Positions 1 to 8,597 are shown, counted from the stretch's first letter. The stretch: 64,000 bases of DNA from Pedobacter sp. W3I1 (GCF_030816015.1 NZ_JAUSXN010000001.1:3596001-3660000); one strand, 5' to 3'. The notes: generated by a model from the sequence alone, not told the origin. Made by a program: numbers and translations.

Positions 1-563
1 AGCAAAGCATCGTACAATTCATCAAAAGAGTTTGCGCTCCTGCCCAAACGTTCGGCATAACGGCTGAAACCAAAATTTTCATCAATGCATTCTACAATAT
101 AATCAGATATATCTTCCAGATATAATGTAGCCAGATGTTTGGCTTTATCTTGCGTACCCATTGCACCAAAAGCCCAGTCCAACTCTTCCAACTGCAAAAA
201 ACGTGAAGCTTGTGGAAGAAAATCGTCGCTACAGATCTGTAAAGCCAAAGTTGGATTTTTGCCCTGTAAAAATGCAATTACCGCATCAATTGTTTTTAGA
301 TATTCATCCTGTAAAGCGAAAATACGTTTAGCATTGTCGCTTTTAGTTTTTTGATTGTCGACACTTCGACTACGCTCAGCGTGACAAAACAGATTTTGTA
401 ATCCTTTTTTAGAGAATAGCTCTAAAATGACTTCAATACCTAAATCGGCCTGTGTGGCACTGATATTTTTAGTATTCAGAAAACCTTTTATATACGCCGT
501 TGCTGGATATGGAGTATTCAGTTGGGTAAATGGCGGCGTAATGGCAAATATTTCGGTTTTCAA
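1..563 (-). CDS. B12-binding/radical SAM family protein, 5' part only (runs off left edge)
   Basis: The reading frame is open from a TTG at 563 to the window edge, about 187 residues. The N-terminus contains ITPPFTQLNTPYPATAYIKG, and later GFSRYAERLGRSANSFDELY. I recognise these from Bacteroidota cobalamin-binding-domain radical SAM proteins; the CxxxCxxC cluster would lie beyond the edge, so the family call is from memory of homologs. The TTG at 563 is chosen because a TAnnTTTG promoter (582-589) sits just upstream, and the other candidate TTG (584) lies inside that element. Residues about 57-74 (FCHAERSRSVDNQKT) look like an in-frame insertion of an intergenic palindrome. Confidence 0.7.
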   Translation of the reverse strand, partial: MKTEIFAITPPFTQLNTPYPATAYIKGFLNTKNISATQADLGIEVILELFSKKGLQNLFCHAERSRSVDNQKTKSDNAKRIFALQDEYLKTIDAVIAFLQGKNPTLALQICSDDFLPQASRFLQLEELDWAFGAMGTQDKAKHLATLYLEDISDYIVECIDENFGFSRYAERLGRSANSFDELYDAL

Positions 564-581
564 CAGGAATTGTTTTTTCTG

Positions 582-589
582 CAAAAGTA
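582..589 (-). promoter_or_regulatory. Bacteroidota -7 promoter element (TACTTTTG)
   Basis: TACTTTTG read on the minus strand matches TAnnTTTG exactly. It would start transcription about 15 nt before the TTG codon at 563. No clear -33 TTTG at the usual 19-20 bp distance. Confidence 0.55.
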
Positions 590-608
590 AGGGAATTTTT
601 AATAGAGT

Positions 609-680
609 CGTCACCCTGAATTCATTTCAGGGTCTATTTTGTGGGAAAGATGCTGGCCACGTAGTAGCTACAAGGCAATT
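609..680. repeat. Intergenic palindrome, CCCTGAA/TTCAGGG type
   Basis: A short hairpin (ccctgaa ... ttcaggg) followed by a tail containing 'gatgctggccacgtagtagc'. The same hairpin plus tail recurs at 55128-55190 and, decayed, at 48387-48425, so it is a dispersed element rather than a dedicated terminator. Confidence 0.6.
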
Positions 681-818
681 GAAAACACTATTTCTACTTG
701 TAAAATGAATCAGATAGCTATCAGATGAGCGTCACTAATCTATAGAGATATGTAATTATCTTAAACTAAAACATCAATCTCAACGTTTTAATCCTACATC
801 AACACGTTTTCTACTTGA

Positions 819-1535
819 ATGAAAGTTTTTTGTTTTTACTTCCTGATGCTCTGTGCGCAAATCAGCTTTGCGCAAAAAACATTTGTATTTCCTAAAATTA
901 AAACACAAGGAGCTTCTGTTGAACAGTTTACTCCAACAAACTGGACTGTTATCGACAAGGTTTATGGCGACTTAAACAATGATGCTTCTGACGATTTAGC
1001 GGTAGTTTTCGAGTTTAACAAATCGGTCGACGAAACCCGCGTTTACGGCGATAATAATACAGATATTATAAAAGAAACCCAAAAACCAAGGATATTGGCT
1101 ATCTTTTTTAAAGATAAATCTACAGGGGCTTTTCACTTATCTACACAAAACAACGATTTCATTTTACGTTCAGAAGAAGGTGGAAAATTGGGAGATCCGC
1201 TACAACAGATTGCCATTAAAGATCAGCAACTTTATCTTCGTTTCCAGGGTGGTTCTGAATGGCGCTGGGAACTGGGTTATACCTTTAAATTCGAAAATAA
1301 AGACTGGTTTTTAACCAGTGCGATCAATCTGTACTTTAACCAGAACAGTGGCGATATGACAGAAAGGGTTTACGATTTCAAAACGCGTGAGCTATTTACT
1401 ACGGTAGGTAATCTGCACAGAAGAGATATTGCTAACCGGAGAACAAGTGAGGTTCTTTATTTTTCGCAGTTGAGAACTTTTAAAACCTTTAAAAAGCCAT
1501 GGGCATGGGAAGTAATGCCTAATGTTTACTTGTAG
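819..1535 (+). CDS. Secreted protein of unknown function
   Basis: 238 residues with an N-terminal signal peptide (hydrophobic residues 3-18, probable cleavage after SFAQ), so it is exported to the periplasm or beyond. I do not recognise the family. One stretch, DLNNDASDDLAVVFE at about residues 51-65, resembles the calcium-loop style of FG-GAP/VCBS repeats, but only one copy is seen. The rest is rich in aromatic beta-strand-like segments (SEWRWELGYTFKFENKDW). It stands alone between a divergent gene and the convergent toxin-antitoxin locus. Confidence 0.7.
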   Translation: MKVFCFYFLMLCAQISFAQKTFVFPKIKTQGASVEQFTPTNWTVIDKVYGDLNNDASDDLAVVFEFNKSVDETRVYGDNNTDIIKETQKPRILAIFFKDKSTGAFHLSTQNNDFILRSEEGGKLGDPLQQIAIKDQQLYLRFQGGSEWRWELGYTFKFENKDWFLTSAINLYFNQNSGDMTERVYDFKTRELFTTVGNLHRRDIANRRTSEVLYFSQLRTFKTFKKPWAWEVMPNVYL

Positions 1536-1569
1536 GTTATGATGTTAGCTCCAACTTTGAGATTGGATT

Positions 1570-1850
1570 TTAGCAACAATAAAGTTTGGGTATCAATTCC
1601 TTTAGTGCTAAATAAGTATTATCAAATGCATTTAAAACAATGATGGGTAGCGTATATTTTGCAAAATTCTGCTGAAACTGGAGATTTTTATCAAATGTGA
1701 TCAGTACATGAAAACCATCAGTGATCATTAATTTCAGCAATTCGCCATTCTTAACGCCATTCCACCCCATATCTCTAACGGTATAAATCTCATGTTCAGT
1801 AAAATGTTCTTTAATTTTTTTGGAAGATTTTCATCAAGAAGCAATTTCAT
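1570..1850 (-). pseudogene. DUF5615 PIN-like toxin, frameshifted in a poly-A run
   Basis: The start (ATG 1850) encodes MKLLLDENLPKK, the canonical DUF5615 N-terminus with its acidic metal-binding residues. After a run of seven A (minus strand, about 1814-1820) this frame ends early. The remainder of the family (EHFTEHEIYTVRDMGWNGVKNGELLKLM split over the shift, then LITFDKNLQFQQNF) continues in another frame to the stop at 1570. Eight A would restore one continuous ORF of about 93 residues. The start overlaps the end of the upstream DUF433 gene by 17 bp, the usual antitoxin-toxin order. The shift may be a real mutation, a sequencing error or a slippage site. Confidence 0.75.
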
Positions 1851-2076
1851 ATAATTTATCTATATGATCTGAGGTTATTAATTTATTCGCGACTTCTAAC
1901 ACACTAATCACCTGTTTCTTCGAAACGCTGGGAAAATCCTCTAAAAATTCATCTATGGTGATTCCCTTTTCAACATGAAAAAATAAGGTTTCAACCGGTA
2001 CCCTTGTACCTGCAAAAACAGGTAAACCGCCTAAAATGTCTGCATTTGTCGAGATAATATCTTTTAATGATTCCAT
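1834..2076 (-). CDS. DUF433 family antitoxin
   Basis: 80 residues starting MESLKDIISTNADILGGLPV, followed by FAGTRVPVETLFFHVEKG and DEFLEDFPSVSKKQV, a typical DUF433 winged-helix-like antitoxin. This family is normally paired with a DUF5615 PIN-like toxin, and that gene begins inside this one's 3' end. ATG 2076 is preferred over the in-frame TTG at 2085 because the TTG lies inside a TAAATTTG promoter element, which also makes the mRNA almost leaderless. The antitoxin looks intact although its toxin frame is disrupted. Confidence 0.85.
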   Translation of the reverse strand: MESLKDIISTNADILGGLPVFAGTRVPVETLFFHVEKGITIDEFLEDFPSVSKKQVISVLEVANKLITSDHIDKLYEIAS

Positions 2077-2082
2077 AGTAAT

Positions 2083-2090
2083 CAAATTTA
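2083..2090 (-). promoter_or_regulatory. -7 promoter element TAAATTTG of the DUF433 gene
   Basis: Exact TAnnTTTG on the minus strand, with the final G six bases before ATG 2076. If the start site is about 4 nt past the G, the leader is only about 3 nt. Confidence 0.6.
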
Positions 2091-2166
2091 ATCAATTTTA
2101 ACTGCAAATTTTTAAGATGTTGTACAAACCTATCAGATTTTCGAGACCTGATAGGTTTACTAAACT

Positions 2167-3357
2167 TTAAATATTCTGCGCAATCACAAAACCGCTTGCC
2201 CAGGCCCACTGAAAATTATAGCCACCCAGCCAACCAGTAACGTCTAAACATTCGCCACCAAAAAACAGGTTCGGAATTTTTTTACATTCCAAAGTTTTAG
2301 AGGATATCTCATTGGTATCAATTCCGCCACGCATTACTTCCGCTTTATCATAACCTTTATCACCTGCAGGTTTAACTTTAAAATGGTGAATGGTTTGTTC
2401 AATTAAATCGATTTCTGTTTTTGTTAATGCTGCAACAGGTTTACTTAAAGGCAAAAATTTCCCTAAAGCATCGGTAAACTTTTTGGTATACACCCGGTTT
2501 AACAATGTCGATAATAGCGTTTTACCATTATTTTTTCTTTCTTCATCCAATAATGCAACCATATTTTGGTGTGGTAGCAGATTTAAATTAATCGTCTCCC
2601 CTCTCCTCCAAAAAGAAGAAATCTGCAAAATAGCGGGGCCACTTAGTCCCCAATGGGTAAAGAGGATATTTTCTTCGAACGAAATTTCATCATTACTTAC
2701 TTCACAAAAAACAGAATTGCCTGAAAGCTGTGCAAACCACTCTTCGTCTTTTCCGGTAATGGTTAATGGAACCAGAGCGGGTGCGGTTTCAATGATTTTT
2801 AAGTTGTGTTTCCTGGCAAAGCGTAAGGCAAAATCGGTAGCGCCCATTTTTGGAATGGGCAAGCCTCCTGTGGCAATCACCAACTTTTCGGCGGTTATAA
2901 CAATCGTTTTTCCGTTTTTCTCATAACTTACTTTAAAAGCTTCAGGCAAGATCTCAATATCCTTTACATCGGCATTACACCTAATTTCCTGCCCTAAATC
3001 TTCACAAATGGAAGTAAAAACCTGAACAACATCCTTCGCATTTTTATCGTCAGGAAATAATTGACCTAAAGTTTTTTCTTTGCCTGCTATGCCATAGGTT
3101 TCAAAAAAGCCAATGGTATCGTCAACCGTCCACTGGGTAAAAGCAGATTTGATAAAATGTGGGTTGACCGATATAAACTGTTCAGCTGATGCAAATTGGT
3201 TCGTATAATTGCAGCGGCCACCTCCGGAAATTAAAATTTTGGCGCCAGGTTTTTCGTTTTTTTCGAGCACAATTACTTTTTTGCCCAGATAGCCTGCCTG
3301 CACCGCACACATCAATCCGCAAGCACCTGCGCCAATAATTATTGCATCAGCATTCAT
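2167..3357 (-). CDS. NAD(P)/FAD-dependent oxidoreductase, HI0933/YhiN-type flavoprotein
   Basis: 396 residues from ATG 3357 (a TTG one codon earlier is ignored). The N-terminal dinucleotide-binding motif IIGAGACGLMCAVQAG, then EKNEKPGAKILISGGGRCNYTN, is the signature of the HI0933-like family. ATGGLPIPKMGATDFALRFA at mid-protein and FGGECLDVTGWLGGYNFQWA near the C-terminus also fit. It is a cytosolic flavoprotein whose physiological substrate is not established for most members. It is divergent from purK, and the two starts are only 54 bp apart. Confidence 0.93.
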   Translation of the reverse strand: MNADAIIIGAGACGLMCAVQAGYLGKKVIVLEKNEKPGAKILISGGGRCNYTNQFASAEQFISVNPHFIKSAFTQWTVDDTIGFFETYGIAGKEKTLGQLFPDDKNAKDVVQVFTSICEDLGQEIRCNADVKDIEILPEAFKVSYEKNGKTIVITAEKLVIATGGLPIPKMGATDFALRFARKHNLKIIETAPALVPLTITGKDEEWFAQLSGNSVFCEVSNDEISFEENILFTHWGLSGPAILQISSFWRRGETINLNLLPHQNMVALLDEERKNNGKTLLSTLLNRVYTKKFTDALGKFLPLSKPVAALTKTEIDLIEQTIHHFKVKPAGDKGYDKAEVMRGGIDTNEISSKTLECKKIPNLFFGGECLDVTGWLGGYNFQWAWASGFVIAQNI

Positions 3358-3376
3358 CAATAAAATTTATTATGGT

Positions 3377-3384
3377 TACTTTTG
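3377..3384 (+). promoter_or_regulatory. -7 promoter element TACTTTTG of purK
   Basis: Exact TAnnTTTG about 28 nt upstream of the purK ATG. It lies inside a longer TTG-initiated reading frame, which argues for the ATG at 3412. Confidence 0.6.
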
Positions 3385-3411
3385 CACAAAAGTAGCATTA
3401 TTTTCAAGCGC

Positions 3412-4551
3412 ATGGCAAAACAGATTAGCGAATTAAAATTAGGTATTTTAGGTGGCGGACAATTGGGCAGAATGCTCATTCAACAAGCAATCAACTATAA
3501 TGTAACTACATTAGTTTTAGACCCAGATCCTGATGCTCCCTGCAAACACATTTCCAATTACTTCGAAAATGGCTCGATTACCGATTTTGACACCGTTTAC
3601 AACTTTGGGAAGAAAGCCGATATCATTACTATTGAAATTGAAAAAGTAAATATCGATGCGCTTGAGCAACTCGAAAAAGAAGGCAAAAAAGTATTTCCAC
3701 AATCGAGGGTGATCCGTTTAATCCAGGATAAAGGTATACAGAAACAGTTTTTTAAAGAAAACGATATCCCAACATCTCCTTTCCAGATTGTAAATACGAA
3801 GGAAGATATGGAGAACAGTCCTTTCCATTTTCCCTACATTTTAAAACTGCGAAAAGATGGTTACGATGGTAAAGGAGTAATGAAAATCAATAGTGCTGCC
3901 GATTTGGATAAAGCATTTGATGCACCTTGTATTATTGAGAAACTGGTCGATTTTGAAAAAGAAGTTGCCGTAATTGTTGCCCGTAACGCCAATGGCGATA
4001 TAAAAACTTTCCCGATGGTAGAAATGGAATTCAATCCAGAGGCCAATTTGGTGGAGTTTTTAATTTCCCCATCAACTTATGCTGAAAGCTTACAGCAAAG
4101 AGCTGAAAACATTGCTAAAAATATAGCTTCTGCAATGAACATTACCGGAATTTTAGCTGTAGAAATGTTTGTATGTAAAGATGGTGAATTGCTGGTTAAC
4201 GAGGTTGCTCCCCGCCCGCACAATAGCGGCCACCAAACCATTGAGGGCAATTATGTTTCTCAGTTCGAACAACATTTACGTTCTATTTATAATTTGCCAC
4301 TTGGCGATACCAGCAGCATTACCAATGCCATTATGATTAATCTACTTGGCGAAAAAGGTTTTGAAGGTGTAGCCAGGTATGAAAATCTGGAGAAAATATT
4401 AAGCATTGATGGTGTTTATGTTCACCTATATGGCAAAAAATACACTAAACCTTTCCGCAAGATGGGTCATGTAACCATTGTTGATATCGACAGGGAAAAA
4501 GCCATTGAAAAAGCACGATTTGTACAAAAAACATTACAGGTAATTGCCTAA
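3412..4551 (+). CDS. purK: 5-(carboxyamino)imidazole ribonucleotide synthase
   Basis: 379-residue ATP-grasp enzyme converting AIR, ATP and bicarbonate to N5-CAIR in de novo purine synthesis. Visible features are KLGILGGGQLGRML at the N-terminus, the ATP-grasp loop LRKDGYDGKGVM (about residue 145) and the strongly conserved NEVAPRPHNSGHQTIEG segment (about residues 262-278). ATG 3412 is used; a TTG at 3382 would put the promoter element inside the gene. purE, the next enzyme of the pathway, follows after 75 bp, so the pair is probably one operon. Confidence 0.96.
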   Translation: MAKQISELKLGILGGGQLGRMLIQQAINYNVTTLVLDPDPDAPCKHISNYFENGSITDFDTVYNFGKKADIITIEIEKVNIDALEQLEKEGKKVFPQSRVIRLIQDKGIQKQFFKENDIPTSPFQIVNTKEDMENSPFHFPYILKLRKDGYDGKGVMKINSAADLDKAFDAPCIIEKLVDFEKEVAVIVARNANGDIKTFPMVEMEFNPEANLVEFLISPSTYAESLQQRAENIAKNIASAMNITGILAVEMFVCKDGELLVNEVAPRPHNSGHQTIEGNYVSQFEQHLRSIYNLPLGDTSSITNAIMINLLGEKGFEGVARYENLEKILSIDGVYVHLYGKKYTKPFRKMGHVTIVDIDREKAIEKARFVQKTLQVIA

Positions 4552-4626
4552 GCCGCCCATAGAGGGATACAGGCACGGTGGAAATGCAAAAAGTTTAAAA
4601 GAAGTTAAAAAAGAAATAAAATAGAT

Positions 4627-5133
4627 ATGAGTCAAGGAAATTCAGATTCGGCATTGGTTGGAATTATAATGGGAAGCAAATCGGACCTGCCTGTTATGCA
4701 AGATGCTGCTGATGTGTTAAAAGAATTTGGAATAAACTATGAAATTACGGTTGTTTCTGCCCACAGAACACCAGAGCGTATGTTCAATTATGCCAAAGAA
4801 GCACACGGCCGTGGCCTAAAGGTAATTATTGCCGGTGCCGGCGGTGCGGCTCACTTACCGGGAATGGTGGCTTCTATTACCACATTACCTGTGATTGGTG
4901 TTCCAGTGAAATCATCAAACTCTATTGATGGCTGGGACAGTATTTTATCAATCTTACAAATGCCGAATGGTATTCCGGTTGCCACAGTAGCTTTAAACGC
5001 AGCTAAAAACGCTGGTTTATTAGCCGCTCAGATTTTAGCAACAGCTGATGAATCTTTAACGGTTAAAATGCAGGCTTACAAAGATGAGTTGAGAAGAAAA
5101 GTGGAAGAAAGCGCAGATAGTCTGGAGTCCTAA
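4627..5133 (+). CDS. purE: N5-CAIR mutase, class I PurE
   Basis: 168 residues. It rearranges N5-CAIR to CAIR, directly after PurK. Class I motifs are present: [10 protein letters not shown] (residues 16-25), SAHRTPERM (about 47-55) carrying the catalytic histidine, and [12 protein letters not shown] (about 75-86). The length fits the octameric bacterial enzyme. It lies immediately downstream of purK on the same strand, followed by a palindromic repeat that may end the transcript. Confidence 0.97.
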   Translation: MSQGNSDSALVGIIMGSKSDLPVMQDAADVLKEFGINYEITVVSAHRTPERMFNYAKEAHGRGLKVIIAGAGGAAHLPGMVASITTLPVIGVPVKSSNSIDGWDSILSILQMPNGIPVATVALNAAKNAGLLAAQILATADESLTVKMQAYKDELRRKVEESADSLES

Positions 5134-5154
5134 TTGGCAATGATTTGCCTTAAA

Positions 5155-5245
5155 GGATCGTCATTTCGAGCGGAGTGCAACGTAGTCGAGAGATCTATTT
5201 AGATATATCTCTCCATTTCACTGCGTTTCAGTCGAGATGACGACT
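5155..5245. repeat. Long intergenic palindrome, HAERSRS family
   Basis: Inverted halves 'gtcatttcgagcggagtgcaa ... gtttcagtcgagatgac' around an inner stem (agagatct...atatctct) form one long imperfect hairpin. Relatives occur at 352-385, 8598-8690, 11706-11766, 12008-12055, 44735-44915, 51760-51800, 52008-52040 and 57560-57830. It lies between the convergent purE and yqgE genes. Confidence 0.8.
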
Positions 5246-5269
5246 ACTTTATGTAAAAAAGTAAACTGA

Positions 5270-5833
5270 TCAGTTTAAACTCGGATCGGCCGGAAAATTA
5301 CTGATATGTGCATACTTAGGCCCTAGGTTTACAATAACATCACGCCAAAGCTTTTCATCGTCGTTACTAAAAATGAGATCAGGGTTAGAGATATCACTCA
5401 CCATCCAGGCATTCTGCTCTATTTCTCGATCCAATTGTCCATTATCCCAGCCAGAATAGCCCATAAAAAATTTCACTTCATCAGCGCTTATGGCATTCGT
5501 ATTTAAGAGTATTTTAAGTGTTTCAAAATTTCCACCCCAATACAATTCATTCCCGATAGGTTCGCCGCTCTGCAATTTATCATAACACCTATGGATAAAA
5601 TGTAAGGTATCTGCAGCAACAGGTCCACCAAAATAAATGTAATTTTTCGCATCCCACAAATCCTTGATCACATCGTTCAGCATGAGATTCCCTACCTGGT
5701 TAAGAATATAACCTACAGTTCCATCATCACCATGTTCGGTTAACAGCACCACAGATCTTTTAAAATTAGGATCGGCCATAAATGGTTCTGAGATGAGCAA
5801 GCGGCCGGTTTTTGGTTTTATATTGTTCAGCAT
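5270..5833 (-). CDS. YqgE/AlgH family protein
   Basis: 187 residues from ATG 5833; an ATG four codons upstream (5845) is possible but homologs begin at MLNNIKPKTGRLLISEP. Family features are FMADPNFKRSVVLLTEH near the N-terminus, GTVGYILNQ, YFGGPVAADTLHFIH, and FFMGYSGWDNGQLDREIEQNAW. This is a widespread small cytosolic family with no established biochemical activity. It is divergent from pdxH (46 bp between starts). Confidence 0.93.
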   Translation of the reverse strand: MLNNIKPKTGRLLISEPFMADPNFKRSVVLLTEHGDDGTVGYILNQVGNLMLNDVIKDLWDAKNYIYFGGPVAADTLHFIHRCYDKLQSGEPIGNELYWGGNFETLKILLNTNAISADEVKFFMGYSGWDNGQLDREIEQNAWMVSDISNPDLIFSNDDEKLWRDVIVNLGPKYAHISNFPADPSLN

Positions 5834-5844
5834 GATGATAATCA

Positions 5845-5875
5845 TTTGTTACACCGTAAAAGATGCCTATTTTTG
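5845..5875 (+). promoter_or_regulatory. Full Bacteroidota promoter for pdxH (TTTG-N19-TATTTTTG)
   Basis: TTTG at 5845-5848, a spacer of exactly 19 bp, then TATTTTTG at 5868-5875 match the -33/-7 consensus of the Bacteroidota primary sigma factor. The predicted transcription start, about 4 nt past the G, is at or one base before the pdxH ATG (5880). Confidence 0.8.
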
Positions 5876-5879
5876 TTAA

Positions 5880-6530
5880 ATGCAAGTTACAAATGAATTT
5901 CTACAAAACCTGCGCCAAGATTACAAAAGCGCTTCGCTAGACGAATCTGACGTTGATCAAGATCCAATTATCCAGTTTAAAAAATGGTTTCAGCATGCTA
6001 TTGATGCTCAAATATACGAACCCAATGTAATGACTTTGGCTACGGCTGATAAAGCTGGCCGACCAGATGCCCGTATTGTTTTACTTAAAGGCGTTGATAC
6101 AGATGGATTTAGGTTCTTTACGAATTACCTTAGTGCAAAAGGAAAAGAGCTGAAACGAAACCCTTATGCAGCGTTGGTATTTTTCTGGCCTGAACTGGAA
6201 AGACAGGTGAGAATTGAAGGAACGGTAGAAAAATTGGACAAAGAAACTTCGGAGGAATATTTCAATACGAGACCTGTCGACAGTCAGATTGGAGCAGTAG
6301 CTTCCCCGCAAAGCCAGGTTATTCCCAACAGGGCATTTCTGGAAGAGAAAGTTGAAGAATTAAAAGCTAAAAGTGCCAATAAAGGTGTAGCTAAACCTGC
6401 ACACTGGGGTGGCTATATTGTAAAACCTACGCGGATAGAATTTTGGCAAGGAAGAAGTAGCCGACTGCACGACAGGATAAATTTCGAAAAAGTTAAGGGA
6501 ATTTGGACCAAAACCAGATTGGCACCATAA
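5880..6530 (+). CDS. pdxH: Pyridoxamine 5'-phosphate oxidase
   Basis: 216 residues. This FMN enzyme oxidises PNP/PMP to pyridoxal phosphate. FMN- and PLP-binding motifs visible are RIVLLKGVDTDGFRFFTNY, SAKGKEL, the RPVDSQIGAVASPQSQVI segment and the C-terminal signature WGGYIVKPTRIEFWQGRSSR-LHDRI, ending in RLAP as is usual. The N-terminus (TNEFLQNLRQDYKSASLDE) matches homologs, so ATG 5880 is secure even though no leader or ribosome-binding site fits before it. PLP made here would serve BioA and the aminotransferase at 43.4 kb. Confidence 0.97.
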   Translation: MQVTNEFLQNLRQDYKSASLDESDVDQDPIIQFKKWFQHAIDAQIYEPNVMTLATADKAGRPDARIVLLKGVDTDGFRFFTNYLSAKGKELKRNPYAALVFFWPELERQVRIEGTVEKLDKETSEEYFNTRPVDSQIGAVASPQSQVIPNRAFLEEKVEELKAKSANKGVAKPAHWGGYIVKPTRIEFWQGRSSRLHDRINFEKVKGIWTKTRLAP

Positions 6531-6546
6531 GGTTGTTTATAAAAAT

Positions 6547-6580
6547 AAATAGAGATCGCTATTCAGCAAGATCTCTATTT
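6547..6580 (+). terminator. Probable terminator downstream of pdxH
   Basis: A perfect 11-bp stem (aaatagagatc, 6547-6557; gatctctattt, 6570-6580) with a 12-nt loop, followed by a short T-rich stretch. It lies 17 bp after the pdxH stop. Confidence 0.6.
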
Positions 6581-6626
6581 TAACTAATCGTTTACTAATA
6601 AATTCTCTTTTTTAATCCCTTAAAAG

Positions 6627-7520
6627 ATGAAACAAATCGCAGTTATAGGATCTGGCACGATGGGAAATGGCATTGCCCACACCTTTGCACAATTCAATTA
6701 TCAAGTCAACCTCATTGACATTAATCAGCCTGCATTGGATAGGGCCATACAAACCATTACCAAAAATTTAGACAGACAGGTTGCCAAAGGAACATTAACA
6801 GAAGAGCATAAAGCGGCCACGCTTAATAACATCACAACCTATACCTCAACAAAGGATGGCGTTCAAAGCTCCGATTTAATTGTAGAGGCCGCTACCGAAA
6901 ATGTAGACTTAAAATTGAAGATTTTTAAGGACTTAGATGAATATGCTCCTGCACATGCTATTCTGGCTTCCAACACCTCCTCTATTTCCATTACGCAGAT
7001 TGCTGCCGTAACTGACAGAGGCGATAAGGTAATCGGGATGCACTTTATGAACCCTGTTCCGGTAATGAAGTTAGTAGAAGTAATAAGAGGTTATGCCACG
7101 AGTGATGAAACAACCGGTACCATTATGTCGCTATCTCAAAGTTTGGAGAAAGTTCCTGTTGAGGTAAATGACTATCCAGGTTTTGTGGCTAACCGCATTT
7201 TAATGCCAATGATTAACGAGGCCATTTATACCCTGTACGAAGGCGTTGCAGGTGTTTACGAAATCGATACGGTAATGAAACTAGGCATGGCACACCCGAT
7301 GGGGCCCTTGCAGTTAGCCGATTTTATTGGCCTGGATGTTTGTTTAGCTATATTAAAAGTATTGAACGACGGTTTTGGTAATCCTAAATACGCACCATGT
7401 CCATTATTGGTAAACATGGTGGCAGCGGGTAAAACAGGCGCTAAAACTGGCGAAGGTTTTTATCAATATACGGCGGGATCAAAAGATCTTGTTGTTTCCG
7501 ATAAATTTAAAAAATCCTAA
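6627..7520 (+). CDS. 3-hydroxybutyryl-CoA dehydrogenase (3-hydroxyacyl-CoA dehydrogenase family)
   Basis: 297 residues. It interconverts 3-hydroxyacyl-CoA and 3-ketoacyl-CoA with NAD(P). The Rossmann motif IGSGTMGNGIAHTFAQ is at residues 6-21, ASNTSSISITQIA holds the substrate-binding serine, and GMHFMNPVPVMKLVEVIRG the catalytic histidine. NDYPGFVANRILMPMINEAIYTLYEGVA begins the C-terminal dimerisation domain. Length and motifs fit stand-alone Hbd/FadB2 enzymes. No beta-oxidation neighbours occur here, so degradation versus butyrate/PHB-type metabolism cannot be decided. Confidence 0.93.
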   Translation: MKQIAVIGSGTMGNGIAHTFAQFNYQVNLIDINQPALDRAIQTITKNLDRQVAKGTLTEEHKAATLNNITTYTSTKDGVQSSDLIVEAATENVDLKLKIFKDLDEYAPAHAILASNTSSISITQIAAVTDRGDKVIGMHFMNPVPVMKLVEVIRGYATSDETTGTIMSLSQSLEKVPVEVNDYPGFVANRILMPMINEAIYTLYEGVAGVYEIDTVMKLGMAHPMGPLQLADFIGLDVCLAILKVLNDGFGNPKYAPCPLLVNMVAAGKTGAKTGEGFYQYTAGSKDLVVSDKFKKS

Positions 7521-7539
7521 TTTTTTTAGCATTTAATTT

Positions 7540-7547
7540 TATATTTG
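7540..7547 (+). promoter_or_regulatory. -7 promoter element TATATTTG abutting ruvB
   Basis: Exact TAnnTTTG with its G four bases before the ruvB ATG (7552), so the predicted transcript starts at or one base before the start codon. No -33 TTTG is seen at 19-20 bp. Confidence 0.6.
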
Positions 7548-7551
7548 CTGT

Positions 7552-8574
7552 ATGAATGAGAATCTGGATCCTGAAGCAAGCAACCTAACCCCTACCGATC
7601 GGGATATTGAAAGGGTTTTAAGGCCGCAGGCTTTTGAAGATTTTACGGGGCAGGAAAAAGTGATGGAAAACCTGAAGATTTTTGTTCAGGCGGCGAAACT
7701 CCGCGGTGAGGCTTTAGATCATGTTCTTTTGCATGGCCCTCCGGGATTAGGCAAAACCACACTTTCTCATATCATTGCCAATGAAATGGCTACTGGCATC
7801 AAAGTAACCTCTGGTCCGGTATTGGATAAACCGGGCGATTTAGCTGGTTTATTAACTGGCCTGGATGAAGGCGATATCCTTTTTATCGATGAGATCCATC
7901 GTTTATCTCCACTGGTTGAAGAATACTTATATTCTGCAATGGAAGATTTTAAGATCGATATTATGCTCGAAACCGGCCCGAATGCTCGTTCGGTACAGAT
8001 ATCGCTTAATCCTTTTACGCTCGTTGGTGCCACTACGCGCTCCGGTTTGTTAACAGCCCCTTTAAGAGCCCGTTTCGGAATTAATGCCCGTTTAGCTTAC
8101 TACGATGCTAAATTGCTCACTACAATTGTGCTCCGCTCTTCTGAGATATTAAAAACACCTATAAGTGATGAAGGTGCTTACGAAATAGCCAGACGTAGTC
8201 GTGGTACGCCCCGTATAGCTAACGCACTTTTACGCAGAACAAGAGATTTTGCGCAGATTAAAGGAAATGGAAATATCGATACGGAAATAGCCCGCTATGC
8301 CTTAAATGCACTGAATGTGGATGAGCATGGTTTAGATGAGATGGACAATAGGATTCTGGTTACCATTATCGATAAATTTAAGGGTGGCCCTGTAGGTTTA
8401 AAAACCATTGCAACAGCTGTTGGAGAAGATGAAGGCACCATTGAAGAGGTTTATGAACCGTTCTTGATTCAGGAAGGGTATATTATGCGTACTTCACGTG
8501 GTAGAGAAGTTACCGAAGCGGCTTACAAACATTTAAAAAAGAATTATCCAGGTCAGACTGGGAAGTTGTTTTAA
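7552..8574 (+). CDS. ruvB: Holliday junction branch migration helicase RuvB
   Basis: 340 residues, the normal RuvB length. AAA+ motor that drives Holliday junction migration with RuvA and RuvC. Seen are [14 protein letters not shown], Walker [15 protein letters not shown] (about 62-75), Walker [10 protein letters not shown], sensor 1 [18 protein letters not shown], sensor 2 [18 protein letters not shown] and the C-terminal winged helix ending [29 protein letters not shown] promoter touches the start codon, giving a leaderless message. Confidence 0.98.
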   Translation: MNENLDPEASNLTPTDRDIERVLRPQAFEDFTGQEKVMENLKIFVQAAKLRGEALDHVLLHGPPGLGKTTLSHIIANEMATGIKVTSGPVLDKPGDLAGLLTGLDEGDILFIDEIHRLSPLVEEYLYSAMEDFKIDIMLETGPNARSVQISLNPFTLVGATTRSGLLTAPLRARFGINARLAYYDAKLLTTIVLRSSEILKTPISDEGAYEIARRSRGTPRIANALLRRTRDFAQIKGNGNIDTEIARYALNALNVDEHGLDEMDNRILVTIIDKFKGGPVGLKTIATAVGEDEGTIEEVYEPFLIQEGYIMRTSRGREVTEAAYKHLKKNYPGQTGKLF

Positions 8575-8597
8575 TACAAAATTGTTTCTTGACAAAT

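Noticed and set aside
427..708. 93-residue forward frame near the left edge
   Set aside because: It runs antisense to the radical SAM-type gene and through the CCCTGAA repeat; the minus-strand frame has recognisable protein sequence and a promoter.
2390..2926. 178-residue open frame opposite the HI0933-type flavoprotein gene
   Set aside because: It is fully antisense to a well-supported gene, contains no recognisable motif, and its length follows from the codon use of the other strand.
5155..5245. Repeat copies as insertion sequences or MITEs
   Set aside because: No transposase frame anywhere in the window and no clear target-site duplications around the copies examined; recorded as repeats only.
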